A stretch of 64,000 bases of DNA from contig NZ_CP114039.1 in the NCBI RefSeq assembly GCF_026965535.1, forward strand, positions 744,001 to 808,000, read 5' to 3'. The notes beneath the pieces are model-generated. The model had not been told where the DNA came from, did no database searches, and worked only from the letters and a program-made list of their open reading frames with translations. The translations under genes were made by a program, and so were the position numbers. Of the stretch, positions 55,380-64,000 are shown piece after piece. The DNA comes from Corallococcus sp. NCRR (GTDB lineage Bacteria; Myxococcota; Myxococcia; Myxococcales; Myxococcaceae). Position 1 is the stretch's first letter. Every line of letters starts with the position of its first letter.

Positions 55380-55821
55380 CGCACGGCGGGCCGCGCTGCA
55401 CGGGGCCTTCAGGGCCACGGGCTACGTGGTGCTCCCGCATCCACTCGTCGGAGACCGCAAGCACGTGCTGCGCGTGGACGCCGTGCATCCGGAGCTCGAC
55501 GCGGCACTCACCGCTCACGGGTTCACCCGCTGGGCCTTCCTCACCGCGTGGAACCCCCGCGCGCACGCGCGTCCGCTCCGCACCAACGCGCGCCTCCAGC
55601 AGCGGCTGCTCGCGCTGCTTGAAGCGCAAGGCCACCCGAGCGTGTCCGCCGTGGGCGTGGCGGAGGACCGCCGCTGGTTCGAGGAGAGCCTCTTCGCCCC
55701 CGGCCTGTCCCGCGACGAGGCCGTGCGCATGGGCCGCCTGTTCGACCAGGAGGCCGTGCTCTGGGGCTCCGTGGGCGGCGCCGCGGAGCTGGTGATGTGC
55801 CGGGAGCCCGCGCGCTCCTGA
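55372..55821 (+). CDS. DUF3293 protein
   Basis: This 149-residue cytosolic protein overlaps the MBL-fold gene by 8 bp. It matches the DUF3293 pattern: TAWNPRAHARPLRTNARLQ, then EDRRWFEESLF and RMGRLFDQEAVLWG. The function of the family is unknown. Overlap implies co-translation with the hydrolase. Confidence 0.75.
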   Translation: MSDARRAALHGAFRATGYVVLPHPLVGDRKHVLRVDAVHPELDAALTAHGFTRWAFLTAWNPRAHARPLRTNARLQQRLLALLEAQGHPSVSAVGVAEDRRWFEESLFAPGLSRDEAVRMGRLFDQEAVLWGSVGGAAELVMCREPARS

Positions 55822-55956
55822 GCCCGCTCCCGGTGTCGGCCACGTCACATCCGACGGACCGATACGCATTCGGAACCCGGCGCTCACTTCCACGCCACGA
55901 GACGATGCCAGGGTCCCCTGCCTCGCCGGGCCCACCCTGCCCCAGGAGCCGTCTCG

Positions 55957-57855
55957 ATGCAGCCCTCCGCCCCCCGCACGCGTGATGCCGCGCGTCCCAG
56001 CGTCTTCCTCCTCGCCGGCGCCTTCGTCACCGGCCTGCTGCTCGCCTTCCACGGCGGCTGCGGCAACAACGAGTGCACCAATGCCTTCGACTGCCAGGAG
56101 CAGAACCCCGCGCCGGAAGGCCAGGGCTGGACCTGCGTGGACCACGTCTGCCAGGCCGTCACCTTCCCGCCCCCGGCAGGCGGTGACACCGACGCGGGCA
56201 CCGGCGACACCGACGGCGGCACCACCGTCTCCGTGAAGATCATCGCCTTCAACGACTTCCACGGGCAGTTGGAGCCCGCGGCCGGCAGCGGCGGACAGAT
56301 TCACCAGGCCCTGCTGCCGGACGGCGGCGTGGACACCACCAGCCGCGTGAACGCGGGCGGCGCCGTGTACCTGGGCCGCTACATCGCGGACCTGCGCGCG
56401 AAGAACCCGAACTCCATCGTGGTGTCCGCGGGTGACCTCATCGGCGCCACGCCACTGCTCTCCGCGCTCTTCCACGACGAGCCCACCATCGAGGCCATGA
56501 ACGACATCGGCCTGGACATCAGCGCCGTGGGCAACCACGAGTTCGACGAGGGCGGCACGGAGCTCTTGCGCATGCAGTCCGGCGGCTGCCACCCGGTGGA
56601 CGGCTGCCAGGACGGCACCGGCTTCTCCGGCGCGAAGTTCAAGATCCTCGCGGCCAACGTCGCCACCGGCCCCACCAGCACGCTTTTGCCTCGCTATGAC
56701 GTGCGCACCTTCGAGGGCGTGAAGATGGCCTTCATCGGCATGACTCTGGAGGGCACGCCGAACATCGTCACCCCCACGGGCATCCGCGGCCTGGAGTTCA
56801 AGGACGAGGTGGAGACCGTCAACGCGCTCGTCCCGGAGCTGAAGGCACAGGGCGTGAACGCCATGGTCGTCATCGTGCACGAGGGCGGCACGCCCGGCCC
56901 GGACTCGCTCTACAACGAGTGCAAGGGCATCACCGGCCCCATCGTGGAGATCGCGTCGAAGCTGGACCCGGCGGTGAGCGTCATCGTCAGCGGCCACACC
57001 CACCAGGCCTACAACTGCACGCTGAGCGGCAAGCTCGTCACCAGCGCCGCGTCGGTGGGCCGGCTCGTCACGGACATCGACCTGACGCTGGACGCGGCCA
57101 CGGGCCAGGTCGTGAAGGCCCAGGCCCAGAACGTCATCGTCACCCGCACCGTGACGCCCGACCCGGAGGTCAACGAGCTCATCACCCGCTACAAGGGCCT
57201 CACCACGCCGCTGGAGAACCGCGTCATCGGCTACATCGACCAGACGCTCGCGCGCGGCAACATCCAGTTGGACCCCACCGGCCAGTCCACCATGGGCTTC
57301 GTCATCGCGGACGCGCAGCTGGAGGCCACCCAGGGCCCGAACGTGGGCGCCGCCCAGATTGCCTTCATGAACCCCGGCGGCGTGCGCGCCGACCTCGTGC
57401 GCGACCCGGCCGACCCCAACGACAAGGGCGCCGTCACCTACGGCGAGGCCTTCACCGTGCAGCCCTTCGGCAACAGCCTGGTCACCCTGACGCTGACGGG
57501 CGCGCAGATCGAGCGCCTTCTGGAGCAGCAGTTCCAGCTCGCCAGCCCCCGCATCCTCCACCCCTCCGCGGGCTTCACGTATGCGTTCAGCGCGTCCGCG
57601 CCCGCGGGCTCCAAGGTGGACCCCGCCAGCATCCAGCTCAACGGCGTGGTCATCGACCCGGCCGCCAGCTACCGCGTCACCGTGAACAGCTTCCTCGCTC
57701 CTGGCGGCGACGGCTTCACCGTCCTCGCGGAGGGCACGAACCCGCTGGGCGGCGCGGTGGACGCGGACGCGCTGGAGGCGTACCTCACCGCGAAGAGCTC
57801 GGAGGCCGCGCCGCTCCAGGCCCCGGCGCTGGACCGCGTCACGCAGCTGCCGTAG
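55957..57855 (+). CDS. 5'-nucleotidase/metallophosphatase lipoprotein
   Basis: 632 residues; AGGAG precedes ATG 55957. The signal region (VFLLAGAFVTGLLLAFHGGC) ends in a lipobox-like GGC. A Cys-rich module (about 37-65, six Cys) precedes the two-domain UshA-type enzyme: KIIAFNDFHGQLEP, VSAGDLIGATPL, AVGNHEFDEGG, VIVHEG, and SGHTHQAYNC for the metal centre, then a C-terminal substrate domain (LTLTGAQIERLLEQQ, VTVNSFLAPGGDGF). It should strip phosphate from extracellular nucleotides for uptake. Confidence 0.9.
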   Translation: MQPSAPRTRDAARPSVFLLAGAFVTGLLLAFHGGCGNNECTNAFDCQEQNPAPEGQGWTCVDHVCQAVTFPPPAGGDTDAGTGDTDGGTTVSVKIIAFNDFHGQLEPAAGSGGQIHQALLPDGGVDTTSRVNAGGAVYLGRYIADLRAKNPNSIVVSAGDLIGATPLLSALFHDEPTIEAMNDIGLDISAVGNHEFDEGGTELLRMQSGGCHPVDGCQDGTGFSGAKFKILAANVATGPTSTLLPRYDVRTFEGVKMAFIGMTLEGTPNIVTPTGIRGLEFKDEVETVNALVPELKAQGVNAMVVIVHEGGTPGPDSLYNECKGITGPIVEIASKLDPAVSVIVSGHTHQAYNCTLSGKLVTSAASVGRLVTDIDLTLDAATGQVVKAQAQNVIVTRTVTPDPEVNELITRYKGLTTPLENRVIGYIDQTLARGNIQLDPTGQSTMGFVIADAQLEATQGPNVGAAQIAFMNPGGVRADLVRDPADPNDKGAVTYGEAFTVQPFGNSLVTLTLTGAQIERLLEQQFQLASPRILHPSAGFTYAFSASAPAGSKVDPASIQLNGVVIDPAASYRVTVNSFLAPGGDGFTVLAEGTNPLGGAVDADALEAYLTAKSSEAAPLQAPALDRVTQLP

Positions 57856-57858
57856 CCC

Positions 57859-58266
57859 TCACTGGGGGCCCGAGCCGCCCGTCGCGGGGCTCGACTCGCT
57901 GGGCAGCGAGGTCCTGGGCATGGGCAGCAGGGAGGGGTTGATGTCGATGACCCGCTCCCTCGTCACGCGCTGGGCCAGCTCGTCGAAGTCCAGCTCCAGG
58001 AACTTCCCGGAGCCCTCCTCCGGGAGCGCGAAGCGGATCCGCCAGTAGTTGGGGCGGATGCGCACCGCCTGGCCCGCCTCCGCCAGCACCATGCCGTTCT
58101 GCCGGGCGTACTCCGCGCCCGCGTCGACGACATTGCGTTCCCCCAACTGGTCCTGGACCGCCTGGGAGCTGGGGGGCACGGGCAGACGTCCCGTGGGGCC
58201 GGTGGCACAACCCACACCCGCCAGGAAGGCAGGCAGCAGAGCGGCGGCGAGGAGACGGGGAAGCAT
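57859..58266 (-). CDS. Small lipoprotein, unknown
   Basis: 135 residues with a lipoprotein signal (LLAAALLPAFLAGVGC), then a small domain (VRIRPNYWRIRFALPEEGSG) and a Pro/Ser tail. Family unknown. Its stop is 3 bp from the convergent nucleotidase stop; its start lies 126 bp from the clpP stop upstream on the same strand. Confidence 0.6.
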   Translation of the reverse strand: MLPRLLAAALLPAFLAGVGCATGPTGRLPVPPSSQAVQDQLGERNVVDAGAEYARQNGMVLAEAGQAVRIRPNYWRIRFALPEEGSGKFLELDFDELAQRVTRERVIDINPSLLPMPRTSLPSESSPATGGSGPQ

Positions 58267-58306
58267 GTCCAGACATTGGACACGCTTCCGTCAAGCTGCA
58301 CCGTGG

Positions 58307-58325
58307 GGCGGCTTGCGAAGCCGCC
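58307..58325 (-). terminator. Terminator hairpin after clpP
   Basis: GGCGGCTT (58307-58314) and AAGCCGCC (58318-58325) form a perfect 8-bp stem with a 3-base loop in the gap between clpP (stop 58393) and the lipoprotein. It would stop transcription from clpP. Confidence 0.45.
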
Positions 58326-58392
58326 ACCCATCGGATGCCTGCCCGGAGCAGCGGCACGGGGCCTGCTCCTCCGGTCCCTGTGGGAATGGAAG

Positions 58393-58992
<600 letters not shown>

Positions 58993-59108
58993 GGCCCCCG
59001 TACCCTAATCGTCCCCTTTCCCGCGCGCTCCTCCCTTCTTGCCGGAGCGTGCGCTGTCCCACGCTTTGACCCGAAGTGAAGTGGCCCCCCTTGTTGCCGG
59101 CGGGCAGC

Positions 59109-59152
59109 GTCCCAACACATCCCCCGCCGACACGCACCCACCGTCCGTGCGT
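59109..59152 (+). promoter_or_regulatory. Conserved leader element, copy A
   Basis: These 44 bases match 62196-62239 at 40 positions by my alignment and lie 24 bases ahead of the ATG of the first ELWxTDGT gene. The shared core reads ACACATCCCCCG-y-CGACACGC. A conserved non-coding block at the same offset in both paralogues suggests a common promoter, operator or leader. Confidence 0.55.
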
Positions 59153-59176
59153 CCGGCAACTCTGTTGGGGGATGTC

Positions 59177-62044
59177 ATGCGTTGGAAGCAGTCGTTGAGC
59201 ACGGTGGCCGTCTTTCTCTTCTCACTGGGCACGAGCACGGGTTGCGAGTCTGCGGCGCCCGCCTCTGGAGCCGGGCCGCTCCCCACCGAGGAGGGCCCGA
59301 AGGAGCCCCTCCCTCGGCCCGGCGATCCGCCGGTGAAAGAGGAGCCCGGCCCGGTGGCGCAGCAGCCGCCGCCGGTGAAGGAGGAGCCCGGCCCCGCGGA
59401 GGAGGAGCCCGGCCCCGCGGAGGAGGAGCCCGAGCCCGTGGAGGAGGTCATCGCCGCGCCGTTCCTGGTGAAGGACGTCACGCCCGGGCTCCTGGCCGCG
59501 CTCCCCGCCGCGCGGACGGAGGGGTTCGTCCCGCTGGGCCACCGTTGGTTCTTCAGCGTGGACGACGGCGTCCACGGCAAGGAGCTCTGGAGCACGGACG
59601 GAACGCGGGAGGGCACGGCGATGGTGACCGACCTGCTGCCCGGCGCGGAAGGCTCCAACCCCGAGTCGCTCGTGCGCATGGGAGACCGGCTCTACTTCAC
59701 CGCCCGGATGCTGCCAGGCCTGTACGCGCTGTGGAGCTCGGACGGCACCGCCGAGGGCACCCGGCGGGTGACCCTGCTGGGCAGCCACGCCCAGAACGTC
59801 GCCGTGGGCGATGGCGTCTTCGTCTTCAAGGCGCGGGCCGTGGCCGGATCCGCGTGGTGGAGTGACTGGTACACCCTGTGGCGCTCGGACGGCACGCCCC
59901 GGGGGACCCATGAGCTGGGGGAGTACGGCTTCGTGGACCGGGTCACCGCGATTGCCCCGGCCTGGGAGGGCGGCTCGCTCGACTTCATCGTCCGGCGGTT
60001 CGACGGCGGTGCCGAGCTATGGCGGACGGACGGCACGGCCTATCGCACGCGACAGCTGGTGGGCATGGTGGGCCCCTGGGAGCCCACGCTCATGACCCGG
60101 GTGGGCAGCCGCTACGTCTTCTGGGCACGCGGCAGTGAGACGGGGCCCTTCACCCTGTGGAGCACGGACGGGTCGCCCGAGGGGACCGTCTCCCTGAACT
60201 CCGTGCGCTCCAGCAGCTCCACCCCGGAGCAGCCGGTGGAGCCCTTCACCGTCATCGGGAACACGGCCTACTTCCGGGCCTGGGACGCCGAGTCCGGCGA
60301 GGAGCCGTGGAAGACGGACGGCACCCCCGAGGGCACCGTCCGCATCGCGGACCTGATGCCTGGCGCCGCCAACAGCCACCCCGTGTTCACCGCCGCGTTC
60401 GCGGGCAGCGCCTGGTTCACCGCGCTCGAGGGGACGGACACCGTGCTCTTCAAGACGGACGGCACCCCGGAGGGCACCATGCGCATGACGCCCGCGGGCG
60501 CGCGGCTGGACGCCGAGGCGAAGCCCCAGGCCACGCCCTCGGGTGTCTTCTTCTCCGCCTTCAGCACCGCCGGGGGAAACCAGGTGTGGCGCACGGATGG
60601 CACCGCCAACGGCACGCTCCCGGTGAGCGCCGCGGATCCGCGGGGCCTGCCCTGGCTGACCGGCTGGAACGGGGACCGGATGCTCTTCACGTCCGCGGAC
60701 GGCGTGCTCCACGCGACGCGGGCGACGCCCGGCACGACGGACACCCTGGCGCCGCTGGCCGCTGGCCAGGCGGGCTCCTTCGACGCGAGCTCCGAGGTCG
60801 TGGACGTGGACGGCACGCTCTTCTTCACCACGCCCGTCCCCCAGGGCGCCGGTCCGTCCGGACGGGCGCTGTGGCGCTCGAACGGGACGAACGGGGGAAC
60901 GCAGCGGGTGGAGCTCACCTCCGAGCTGGAGCCCACGCACCTGACGCCGCTCAACGGAGGCCTGCTGTTCCTCGACGGGCGCGACCACACCTCGCTCTGG
61001 TGGGTGGACCGCGCGGGCGGTGAGTCGCGGCGGGTGGGAGACCTCGGGGGCAACGACCCCCAGCTGGTCTCCACGGGGAAGCACATCTGGTTCGTGCGCG
61101 GGCAGCATCCTGACTTGCAGGAGCTGTGGCGCACGGACGGCACGGTGGAGGGCACCCTGCGCGTGGTGGACCGCATCGGACGGGGCATCTACAGCGACAT
61201 CCGGCCCGTGCTCCGGGCGGTGGGGGACACGCTCTACTTCACGACGGTCCAGAGCGTCTGGACGCCGATGAGCGACACGCTGTGGAAGTCGGACGGGACG
61301 CGCGAGGGCACGGTGCGCGTCCACTCCTTCGAGAACGCCTCCGGCTGGAATTCCATCCGGCACATCTGGCCCGCGGGCTCGCGCGTCTACTTCCATCTGA
61401 TGGTGGACTCCTGGACCCATCAGGTGTGGGTCACGGAGGGAACGCCGGAGACGACGCACCTCGTGGCGGACCTGCCCTTCAACCACGTCCCCAGCCACGA
61501 AGCCGCGGCGCTGGGCGACACGCTGTTCCTGCCGCTGGGCGGCAATGTCCCGAAGCTCTGGAAGACGGACGGGCAGACCTCCGGGGTCGTGCGCGAGTTC
61601 GGCCTGGGCCCCACCACCGGGGGGCCCACGTCCCTCGTCGTCCAGAACGGCCAGCTGCTGTTCTGGGCGTCGGATGGCTCGAACGGCTACGCGCTGTGGA
61701 GGAGCGACGGCACGACGGAGGGCACGGCGCCGGTGCAGAGCGCCCCACCGACCGACGCCCCCGTCCGCGTCACGGCCCCCAGTCCCCTGGTGTCGCTGCG
61801 CCCGGGCGGGCCGCTCCTCTTCACCGCGTCTGACGGCGACGCCGGCCTGGAGCTGTGGAGGACGGACGGCACGGCCCAGGGCACGAAGCGGCTGGTGGAC
61901 CTGGTCCCCGGGGTCCGGTCCTCGGCGCCCGCGCACCTGACGGTCGCGGGTGACCACCTCTTCTTCTCCGCGTGGACGCCCGAGTCCGGGCGTGAGCTGT
62001 GGGCCCTGCCGCGTCAGGCCCCCGAGGCTCCGGCTTCGCGATAG
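59177..62044 (+). CDS. ELWxTDGT-repeat lipoprotein (copy 1)
   Basis: From ATG 59177 the product is 955 residues. A lipoprotein signal (MRWKQSLSTVAVFLFSLGTSTGC) is followed by a Glu/Pro spacer with repeats of EEPGP. The rest is about a dozen beta-propeller-like repeats of roughly 50-60 residues, each with ELWSTDGTREGT-type motifs after a strand reading LYFTA. These proteins are common in myxobacteria; they are surface lipoproteins of unknown function. A strong hairpin follows and a paralogue begins 220 bp later. Confidence 0.85.
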   Translation: MRWKQSLSTVAVFLFSLGTSTGCESAAPASGAGPLPTEEGPKEPLPRPGDPPVKEEPGPVAQQPPPVKEEPGPAEEEPGPAEEEPEPVEEVIAAPFLVKDVTPGLLAALPAARTEGFVPLGHRWFFSVDDGVHGKELWSTDGTREGTAMVTDLLPGAEGSNPESLVRMGDRLYFTARMLPGLYALWSSDGTAEGTRRVTLLGSHAQNVAVGDGVFVFKARAVAGSAWWSDWYTLWRSDGTPRGTHELGEYGFVDRVTAIAPAWEGGSLDFIVRRFDGGAELWRTDGTAYRTRQLVGMVGPWEPTLMTRVGSRYVFWARGSETGPFTLWSTDGSPEGTVSLNSVRSSSSTPEQPVEPFTVIGNTAYFRAWDAESGEEPWKTDGTPEGTVRIADLMPGAANSHPVFTAAFAGSAWFTALEGTDTVLFKTDGTPEGTMRMTPAGARLDAEAKPQATPSGVFFSAFSTAGGNQVWRTDGTANGTLPVSAADPRGLPWLTGWNGDRMLFTSADGVLHATRATPGTTDTLAPLAAGQAGSFDASSEVVDVDGTLFFTTPVPQGAGPSGRALWRSNGTNGGTQRVELTSELEPTHLTPLNGGLLFLDGRDHTSLWWVDRAGGESRRVGDLGGNDPQLVSTGKHIWFVRGQHPDLQELWRTDGTVEGTLRVVDRIGRGIYSDIRPVLRAVGDTLYFTTVQSVWTPMSDTLWKSDGTREGTVRVHSFENASGWNSIRHIWPAGSRVYFHLMVDSWTHQVWVTEGTPETTHLVADLPFNHVPSHEAAALGDTLFLPLGGNVPKLWKTDGQTSGVVREFGLGPTTGGPTSLVVQNGQLLFWASDGSNGYALWRSDGTTEGTAPVQSAPPTDAPVRVTAPSPLVSLRPGGPLLFTASDGDAGLELWRTDGTAQGTKRLVDLVPGVRSSAPAHLTVAGDHLFFSAWTPESGRELWALPRQAPEAPASR

Positions 62045-62064
62045 GCCCCGGATGTGGAAGTGAA

Positions 62065-62111
62065 GGAGGCCCCCGGTCCGGCGTGTCATCCGCGCCAGAC
62101 CGGGGGCCTCC
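62065..62111 (+). terminator. Strong terminator hairpin after copy 1
   Basis: GGAGGCCCCCGGTC (62065-62078) pairs perfectly with GACCGGGGGCCTCC (62098-62111) over 14 bp around a 19-base loop, 20 bp after the stop. No T-run follows. It should end the first ELWxTDGT transcript and so isolate the second gene under its own leader. Confidence 0.6.
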
Positions 62112-62195
62112 TGCGTCGCGCACGAAGCCGCCACCGTGCGCTGCCTCACGTTCGCGCGCGCATGGAGCGCCGCCCCCTTGTCGCGAGCAGCGGCC

Positions 62196-62239
62196 GTCCC
62201 GACACATCCCCCGTCGACACGCACTCACCGTCCCTGCGT
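62196..62239 (+). promoter_or_regulatory. Conserved leader element, copy B
   Basis: The second copy of the 44-base element found at 59109-59152, located 25 bases ahead of the ATG of the second ELWxTDGT gene, immediately after the intervening terminator. Its position after a terminator supports a promoter role. Confidence 0.55.
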
Positions 62240-62264
62240 GCGACATCGATTGCTGGGGAACATC

Positions 62265-64000
62265 ATGCGTTTGAAGCCGTCGCGGAGTGTGCTGACCACC
62301 TTCCTCCTCACCCTGGGCGCGAGCCTCGGATGCGGGTCACCGTCCGAGCCGGAGCCCGGGCCCCCTCCAGAGGCCTCCGGGCCCCAGGAACCCGGCCCCG
62401 CGCCCCAGGAGGAACAGGAGCAGCCGGACCCGGTGACGGAGGCGGAGGCGCCGTTACCCACGCCGCTCCTGTTGAAGGACATCCTCCCCGGGGTTCCGAG
62501 CGCCCCCGAGCTGAGCCCCGCCAGCTTCGTCGCGCTGGGCGCGACCCAGTTCTTCACGATGGATGACGGCATCCATGGACCGGAGCTGTGGCGGACGGAC
62601 GGAACGCCGGAAGGCACGGCGATGGTGGCGGACCTGATGCCAGGGGCGCTGGGGTCGAACCCGGCCTCGCTCATCCCGATGGGGGACCGGCTGTACTTCG
62701 TGGCCCGGACGCTGACGGACCCCTACATGCCCGCGAAGTTCAACGGCAGCGACCTGCATGGCCTGTGGCGCACGGACGGCACCGCGCAGGGCACCGAGCA
62801 GGTGGTGGCCCTGGGCGGCGCCGCGTCCTTCATCACCGAGCACCAGGGGGCCCTCTACTTCGAGGCCCCGACCGTGGGTGAGCCCCACCGCGCCCACCTC
62901 TGGCGCAGCGACGGCACCCCCGAGGGCACCCGGGAGCTGCACGAGGTCGGAGCGAAGCGGCACGCGGCCCTGACTCCGGCCTGGCTGGGGGACTCGCTCT
63001 TCTTCCGGGCCACGGGCCACGACGAGCGCCCGGAGCTGTGGAAGACGGACGGCACGCCCGAGGGCACCGTCCGCGTCGCGCGCTTCCTGGACGGCCTGGG
63101 CCCCGCCGCGCCCCAGCACCTCACCACGCTGGGCGGCAGGGTCCTCTTCTGGGCCTGGAGCGAGGGGCGGCCCTCCCCCATCCCGTGGACGTCCGACGGC
63201 ACGGAGGCGGGCACCACCCCGCTGAAGGACCTCTTGATGAGCCGCGGCTACCACGCACAGCCCGAGCGCTTCGTCGTCCTGGGGAACACGGCCTTCTTCA
63301 GCGCCTGGGACGCCGAGGGCGGACAGGAGCCGTGGAAGACGGACGGCACGCCCGCGGGCACCGTCCGCGTCAAGGACCTGTGGCCGGGCCCCGAGGGCAG
63401 CAACCCCGGTGAGCTCATCGCGCGGGACGGGCGCGTCTACTTCAGCGCGACGGCGCGTGGGTACGCCCCGGGGGTGTGGCGGACGGATGGAACGGAGGAG
63501 GGGACCGTGGTGCTCGCGCCCATGTCGGGTGGGGACCCGGCGGTGCTGACGTCCTGGTCCGTGCTCCCGGACGGCTCCGGGCAGGTCATCTACAGCGACT
63601 GGTTCCAGGAGGGAGGCCACCGGGTCTGGCGCACGAACACCACCGCCTCGGGCCCGGATCCGCTCGTCCCTGCCTCGGACACCCATGAATTCAAGCTGAA
63701 GGGCTGGGGCCTGGGCCTCCAGTACTTCACGTCCACGGACGGGACGCTCTGGGCGACGGATGGCACCGCGGAGGGGACGCGCGTGCTGCGGCGCTTCTCC
63801 GCGGACCGCGAGGACGTCTACTCCTCGGAGTTCACCGAGTCCGTGGCGCTGGACGGCGCGTACTACTTCACCCGGCCGCAAAGGCTCCTCTTGAAGCCGG
63901 GGCAGGAGGGCGTCGTCCCGGTGCTCTGGCGCACGGACGGCACGCCGGAAGGAACGCGCCAGGTGAGCCGTAGGGCCCCGGGTGTCTTCGAGCAAGCGCC
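62265..64000 (+). CDS. ELWxTDGT-repeat lipoprotein (copy 2), 3' end outside the window
   Basis: The frame is open from ATG 62265 to the window edge (578 codons). It is a paralogue of copy 1: signal MRLKPSRSVLTTFLLTLGASLGC, acidic Pro/Glu spacer (PQEPGPAPQEEQEQPDP), then repeats with GPELWRTDGTPEGT, HGLWRTDGTAQGT, HLWRSDGTPEGT and similar. A few repeats are imperfect (VWRTNTTASG). No stop appears before 64000. Confidence 0.85.
   Translation, partial: MRLKPSRSVLTTFLLTLGASLGCGSPSEPEPGPPPEASGPQEPGPAPQEEQEQPDPVTEAEAPLPTPLLLKDILPGVPSAPELSPASFVALGATQFFTMDDGIHGPELWRTDGTPEGTAMVADLMPGALGSNPASLIPMGDRLYFVARTLTDPYMPAKFNGSDLHGLWRTDGTAQGTEQVVALGGAASFITEHQGALYFEAPTVGEPHRAHLWRSDGTPEGTRELHEVGAKRHAALTPAWLGDSLFFRATGHDERPELWKTDGTPEGTVRVARFLDGLGPAAPQHLTTLGGRVLFWAWSEGRPSPIPWTSDGTEAGTTPLKDLLMSRGYHAQPERFVVLGNTAFFSAWDAEGGQEPWKTDGTPAGTVRVKDLWPGPEGSNPGELIARDGRVYFSATARGYAPGVWRTDGTEEGTVVLAPMSGGDPAVLTSWSVLPDGSGQVIYSDWFQEGGHRVWRTNTTASGPDPLVPASDTHEFKLKGWGLGLQYFTSTDGTLWATDGTAEGTRVLRRFSADREDVYSSEFTESVALDGAYYFTRPQRLLLKPGQEGVVPVLWRTDGTPEGTRQVSRRAPGVFEQA

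Overview
The window is high-GC, densely packed bacterial DNA with almost no intergenic space and the strong third-position GC bias of a myxobacterium. Family content points to Myxococcaceae, most likely Corallococcus, Myxococcus or a close relative. Signs are a SitA/SitI-type lipoprotein toxin with a double-CXXCG immunity protein, two Ser/Thr kinases and an FHA protein, many small lipoproteins, tandem ELWxTDGT-repeat lipoproteins, and very large TPR and membrane proteins. The genus is inferred from content, not from a marker gene. I saw no rRNA, tRNA, CRISPR array, insertion sequence or prophage.

Layout. 1-3.6 kb: a 5'-truncated gene with atypical codon use, then three uncharacterised minus-strand genes; one may carry a Pvc16/DUF4255-like injection-system domain. 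3.8-10.2 kb: a small envelope pair, a lytic transglycosylase, nagB facing away from pfkA, an acyl-CoA ligase and an FHA protein. 10.2-11.6 kb: a SitI6/SitA6-like immunity-toxin pair. 11.7-16.1 kb: a membrane metallophosphoesterase convergent with a TPR-CHAT lipoprotein carrying an intact His/Cys protease dyad.

16.2-20.8 kb is the clearest pathway: a six-gene minus-strand methionine salvage operon, mtnB-mtnD-mtnC-mtnP-mtnA, ending in a second class II aldolase whose start overlaps the mtnA stop. It could process methylthioadenosine both by the full salvage route and by an aldolase (DHAP) shunt. 20.9-25.1 kb: an alpha/beta hydrolase, a membrane Ser/Thr kinase, a VanX-type dipeptidase coupled to queC, and a lipoprotein. 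25.1-34.6 kb: one 3179-residue TPR solenoid protein. 34.8-38.1 kb: a kinase-nucleotide cyclase fusion, then a lipoprotein subclass B1 metallo-beta-lactamase with every zinc ligand present.

38.1-47.1 kb: two lipoproteins (one NlpC/P60-like), a 1882-residue polytopic membrane protein with an N-terminal zinc ribbon, a GNAT acetyltransferase, and a secreted protein beside a JAB-like lipoprotein whose signal peptide looks frameshifted at a homopolymer. 47.2-58.3 kb: an endonuclease III relative, two tandem phospholipase-D/cardiolipin-synthase paralogues with signs of gene conversion, a TerB-like/acyl-CoA oxidase fusion, a SnoaL-like lipoprotein, an MBL-fold hydrolase with a DUF3293 protein, and a 5'-nucleotidase lipoprotein. 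58.4-64 kb: a stand-alone clpP and two tandem ELWxTDGT-repeat lipoproteins that share a nearly identical upstream element; the second runs off the end.

The most noteworthy items are the hybrid methionine-salvage/DHAP-shunt operon, the complete B1 metallo-beta-lactamase, the Sit toxin pair, the lipid-anchored TPR-CHAT protease, the kinase-cyclase fusion with an odd start, and the duplicated ELWxTDGT genes with their duplicated leader.
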